DNA from: Pseudoxanthomonas sacheonensis
Lineage (GTDB): Bacteria; Pseudomonadota; Gammaproteobacteria; Xanthomonadales; Xanthomonadaceae
Assembly (NCBI RefSeq): GCF_010093305.1
Contig: NZ_PDWS01000002.1
Span: forward strand, 310,001-374,000
Direction of reading: 5' to 3'
Length of the DNA: 64,000 bases
Shown: piece after piece, positions 61,667 to 64,000 of the stretch
How the letters are laid out: the number at the start of each line of letters is the position of its first letter
How positions within the stretch are numbered: the stretch's first letter is position 1
Made by a program: the position numbers and the translations under genes
Notes under the pieces: generated by a model
Databases searched by the model: none
What the model saw: only the letters and a program-made list of their open reading frames with translations
What the model was told of the DNA's origin: nothing

Positions 61667-63046
61667 ATGAAACTCTCTCCCCGCCAACAGACGCTTTGGT
61701 CCGTTGCGCTAGGCTCTGCCCTCGCCCTCGGCATGGGTGCGGCCGCCACCGCGCAGGATCGAAACGACCGCGACCGCGAAGACAAAGAACAGAGCGACAA
61801 CAAGGCCCGCGCCGACCAGCGCCGCCAGCAGGCCGAAGCACGCCAGGAGCAGGCCCGCCAGCAACAGGCCCAGCGTCAGGGCGAACGCCAGCAGATGGAG
61901 CGTCGCAACGACGATGCCCAGCGTCAGCAGATGGAAGCGCGCCAGAACGCCGCCCGCCAGCAGCTGGAACGCCGCAACGACATCCAACGCGAACAGGCTG
62001 CTCGCCAGCAGGCCGCGCGCCAAGGCGAGCGTCAGCAATTAGAGCGCCGCAACGAAGATCAACAGCGCGCCTTGCGCCAGCAGAACGAAGCCCGCCAGAA
62101 CGCCCAGCGCCAACAGGCCGCGCGCCAAGGCGAGCGTCAGCAATGGGAGCGCCGCAACGAAGACCAACAGCGCGCCTTGCGCCAGCAGAACGAGGCCCGC
62201 CAGAACGCCCAGCGCGAACAGCTGCAGCGCCAGCAGGACGCGCGCCGAGACGAACGCATCCGCGAACAGCGGCGCGATGGCGACCTGCGCCAACAAGCCG
62301 TCCGCGACGACGCTGCCCGTCAACAGCTACAGCGCCAGGCCTCCGGCCAGCCTGCACGCGTCATGGGCGGCAACCAGCCGGGCCGACGCGACGAACGACA
62401 CGACTACGACCGCCGCAACGAGCAGAACCGCCTGAGCCGTGAAGTGCAGGAGCGCCGCATCCGCGAGGAGCGCCAGCGCGCCGAACGCTTCCGGCAGCAG
62501 GAACGCCAGCGCTACAGCAACCGCAACGATTGGGAACAGCGCTACGCCCGCCAACTGCGCGAACAGCGCCGCAACTCGCAGTACCGCTACCAGCAGCAGT
62601 ATTACGACCGCCTGCGCCAACAGCAGATCCGCTTCAGCTCGCGCAACTACAACTACTACAACGACCCGTACTACTACACCCCGGCCAGCTATCGCTATTC
62701 CTACGGCGGCCGCTGGTACGAAACCAACCGCTATGGCGGCGACCTGCTGCGCCAGGCCGTGAACTACGGTTACCGGGAAGGCCTCAACGCCGGTCGCGCC
62801 GATCGTATGGACGGCTGGCGCAGCGACTACCGCAACAGCTATGCCTATGAAGATGCCAATTATGGTTACAACGGCTATTACATCGACCAGAGCCAATACA
62901 ACTACTACTTCCGCCAGGGCTTCCAACGCGGCTACGAAGACGGTTACTACGGCCGCTATCGCTACGGCCATCGCGGCAGCGACGGCAGCTACGCCATTCT
63001 GGCCGGCATCCTGGCGGTGATCGTGGGGCTGCAACTGATCGATTGA
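61667..63046 (+). CDS. Secreted Gln/Arg-rich, Tyr-rich low-complexity protein
   Basis: The 459-residue protein has a signal peptide (VALGSALALGMGAAATAQ). Residues 27-300 are almost only Gln, Arg, Glu, Ala and Asn, predicted as one long charged helix (units like RQQNEARQNAQ). It contains a tandem 35-residue duplication. The region 300-440 is Tyr/Asn/Arg-rich (YYNDPYYYTPASYRYSYGGR, RQAVNYGYREGLNAGRADRM) and the end is hydrophobic (YAILAGILAVIVGLQLI), a possible membrane anchor. The Tyr-rich part resembles a domain common in exported hypothetical proteins. The function is unknown. Confidence 0.82.
   Translation: MKLSPRQQTLWSVALGSALALGMGAAATAQDRNDRDREDKEQSDNKARADQRRQQAEARQEQARQQQAQRQGERQQMERRNDDAQRQQMEARQNAARQQLERRNDIQREQAARQQAARQGERQQLERRNEDQQRALRQQNEARQNAQRQQAARQGERQQWERRNEDQQRALRQQNEARQNAQREQLQRQQDARRDERIREQRRDGDLRQQAVRDDAARQQLQRQASGQPARVMGGNQPGRRDERHDYDRRNEQNRLSREVQERRIREERQRAERFRQQERQRYSNRNDWEQRYARQLREQRRNSQYRYQQQYYDRLRQQQIRFSSRNYNYYNDPYYYTPASYRYSYGGRWYETNRYGGDLLRQAVNYGYREGLNAGRADRMDGWRSDYRNSYAYEDANYGYNGYYIDQSQYNYYFRQGFQRGYEDGYYGRYRYGHRGSDGSYAILAGILAVIVGLQLID
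62009..62218 (+). repeat. Tandem 105-bp duplication inside the Gln/Arg-rich gene
   Basis: Two adjacent 105-bp units (62009-62113 and 62114-62218) differ at only a few positions. Each encodes 35 residues beginning QAARQGERQQ and ending RQNAQR. Their near identity implies recent duplication, so the unit count probably varies among strains. Confidence 0.88.
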
Positions 63047-63072
63047 TAGGCGGCACGAATCCGGAAAATGGG

Positions 63073-63101
63073 AAACGCCCGGCGAATGCCGGGCGTTTTT
63101 T
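63073..63101 (+). terminator. Rho-independent terminator after the Gln/Arg-rich gene
   Basis: The 11-bp stem AAACGCCCGGC/GCCGGGCGTTT has loop GAAT followed by further T residues. It is 27 bp past the stop at 63046. Confidence 0.93.
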
Positions 63102-63240
63102 CGCATGAGCGATGGATACGCGGGTCGATGCACGGCGCATACGGCGATGGTGCACCGCAGCTTGCCCTTTTGGACAATGGCGACGCCTGCGGGTGCATGC
63201 GCTACTGCGCCCTGCCCGTCGTCCACAAGGAACCGAACGC

Positions 63241-64000
63241 ATGTCCGTCCTGTCCGACTGCATACCGCTTCTTTCGCGCCGCACCCCGCGTACCAGCATG
63301 CTGCGCTGGCTGACCCTGGCTTCCCTGGCGATGACGGGACTGCTGTGCCTGCCTGCCTTCGCCCAGACCGAAGTCACCGGCTTCGGCAGCAATCCCGGCA
63401 ATCTGCGCATGTTCAAGTACGTGCCGCCAGGCCTGCCCGCCAATGCGCCGCTGGTGGTGGCGATGCACGGCTGTTCGCAAAGCGCGGCCAGCTACGACGC
63501 GGAAACCGGCTGGCAAATGCTGGCGCAGCGGTGGCAGTTCGCGTTGCTGCTGCCGCAGCAGCAGAGTTCCAACAATTCCAGCACCTGCTTCAACTGGTTC
63601 GAGGCCGGCGACACCGCGCGCGGATCGGGCGAGGCGCTGTCGATCAAGCAGATGGTCGACCGCATGCAGGCCGATCACGGCAGCGATCCGGCGCGCGTCT
63701 ACGTCACCGGGCTTTCGGCCGGCGGCGCGATGACCGCGGTGATGCTGGCCGCGTATCCCGAAGTCTTCGCAGGCGGCGCCATCGTCGCCGGCCTGCCTTA
63801 CCGTTGCGCCACCAGCCAGTCGGCCGCTTTCAGCTGCATGAATCCCGGCACCGACCTCACACCGGCGCAGTGGGGCGACAAAGTGCGCGCGGCCAGCAGC
63901 CACACCGGTGCCTGGCCTGTCGTCTCGATCTGGCACGGCGACAGCGACTACGTGGTGCGTCCGGCCAACCTGACCGAAAGCATGCAGCAGTGGACCAACG
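63241..64000 (+). CDS. Extracellular PHB-depolymerase-family esterase, 3' end outside window
   Basis: The first 253 codons of a secreted alpha/beta-hydrolase are visible, cut by the right edge. A signal peptide ends at CLPAFAQ (about residue 42). The oxyanion region reads PLVVAMHGCSQSAASYDAET. The lipase box GLSAGGAMTAVMLAAYP contains nucleophile Ser159, and the Asp region follows at WHGDSDYVVRP. The pattern fits PF10503 esterases such as short-chain PHB depolymerases, feruloyl esterases and acetylxylan esterases. Which polymer it attacks cannot be told; a C-terminal binding module may lie beyond the edge. The ATG at 63241 follows an unremarkable ribosome site. Confidence 0.88.
   Translation, partial: MSVLSDCIPLLSRRTPRTSMLRWLTLASLAMTGLLCLPAFAQTEVTGFGSNPGNLRMFKYVPPGLPANAPLVVAMHGCSQSAASYDAETGWQMLAQRWQFALLLPQQQSSNNSSTCFNWFEAGDTARGSGEALSIKQMVDRMQADHGSDPARVYVTGLSAGGAMTAVMLAAYPEVFAGGAIVAGLPYRCATSQSAAFSCMNPGTDLTPAQWGDKVRAASSHTGAWPVVSIWHGDSDYVVRPANLTESMQQWTN

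Overview
This is one contiguous stretch of a GC-rich gammaproteobacterial chromosome, most likely Xanthomonadaceae (Lysobacter / Pseudoxanthomonas / Xanthomonas relatives). The reasons are the TonB-receptor, flavin-halogenase and LacI sugar locus, the scpA-scpB-rluB order, many secreted peptidases and hydrolases, and abundant intergenic paired REP repeats. I recognised no prophage, integrase, transposase, CRISPR array, rRNA or tRNA. Genus-level assignment is inference.

Positions 1-12621 hold a carbohydrate scavenging locus, all on the minus strand. In transcription order it has a GH3 beta-glucosidase, a LacI regulator, an Oar-type TonB-dependent receptor, a tryptophan-halogenase-like flavoprotein, a PF10091/GH144-type glucanase lipoprotein, and a sugar ABC transporter (binding lipoprotein plus two permeases, the last cut by the window edge). 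Four near-identical 14-bp palindromes precede the GH3, lacI, TonB-receptor and glucanase genes and look like the operators of this LacI protein. The GH144-type plus GH3 pairing suggests beta-1,2-glucan or sophorose as substrate (inference).

Positions 12661-29252 are mostly housekeeping: BolA and a YciI-like protein, scpA-scpB-rluB, a FAD oxidoreductase, ferredoxin-NADP reductase, glutathione peroxidase, an amidohydrolase, the Dcp peptidase, a glycerophosphodiesterase, cyclopropane fatty acid synthase and small envelope proteins. At 29398-29787 an isolated 71-codon gene has a close match to a sigma-54 promoter in front and a strong terminator behind. It is followed by a histone-H1-like protein, a rhomboid protease and a POT peptide transporter.

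Positions 32913-46000 carry an M14 carboxypeptidase, an EEP nuclease/phosphatase, a barnase-barstar pair with a membrane-anchored or exported RNase, DbpA, SelO, a cold-shock protein, a pseudouridine synthase, YaeQ, flavoproteins, a glutathione transferase and TrhO. An ArsR-type regulator then heads an operon with two SRPBCC proteins and has two palindromic operator candidates, one of them over its own start codon.

Positions 47564-64000 hold assorted small conserved proteins (FKBP lipoprotein, DUF1993, RIO kinase, RidA, CsaA, YkgJ, YgjP-like, HD domain), a PLD-family protein, a JmjC/cupin protein, a Calx-beta secreted protein, an unusual Gln/Arg- then Tyr-rich secreted protein with an internal 105-bp duplication, and the start of a secreted PHB-depolymerase-family esterase. 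Inverted REP pairs of several sequence families punctuate the intergenic gaps. One is a perfect 76-bp palindrome, and another family supplies the stop codon of four genes.
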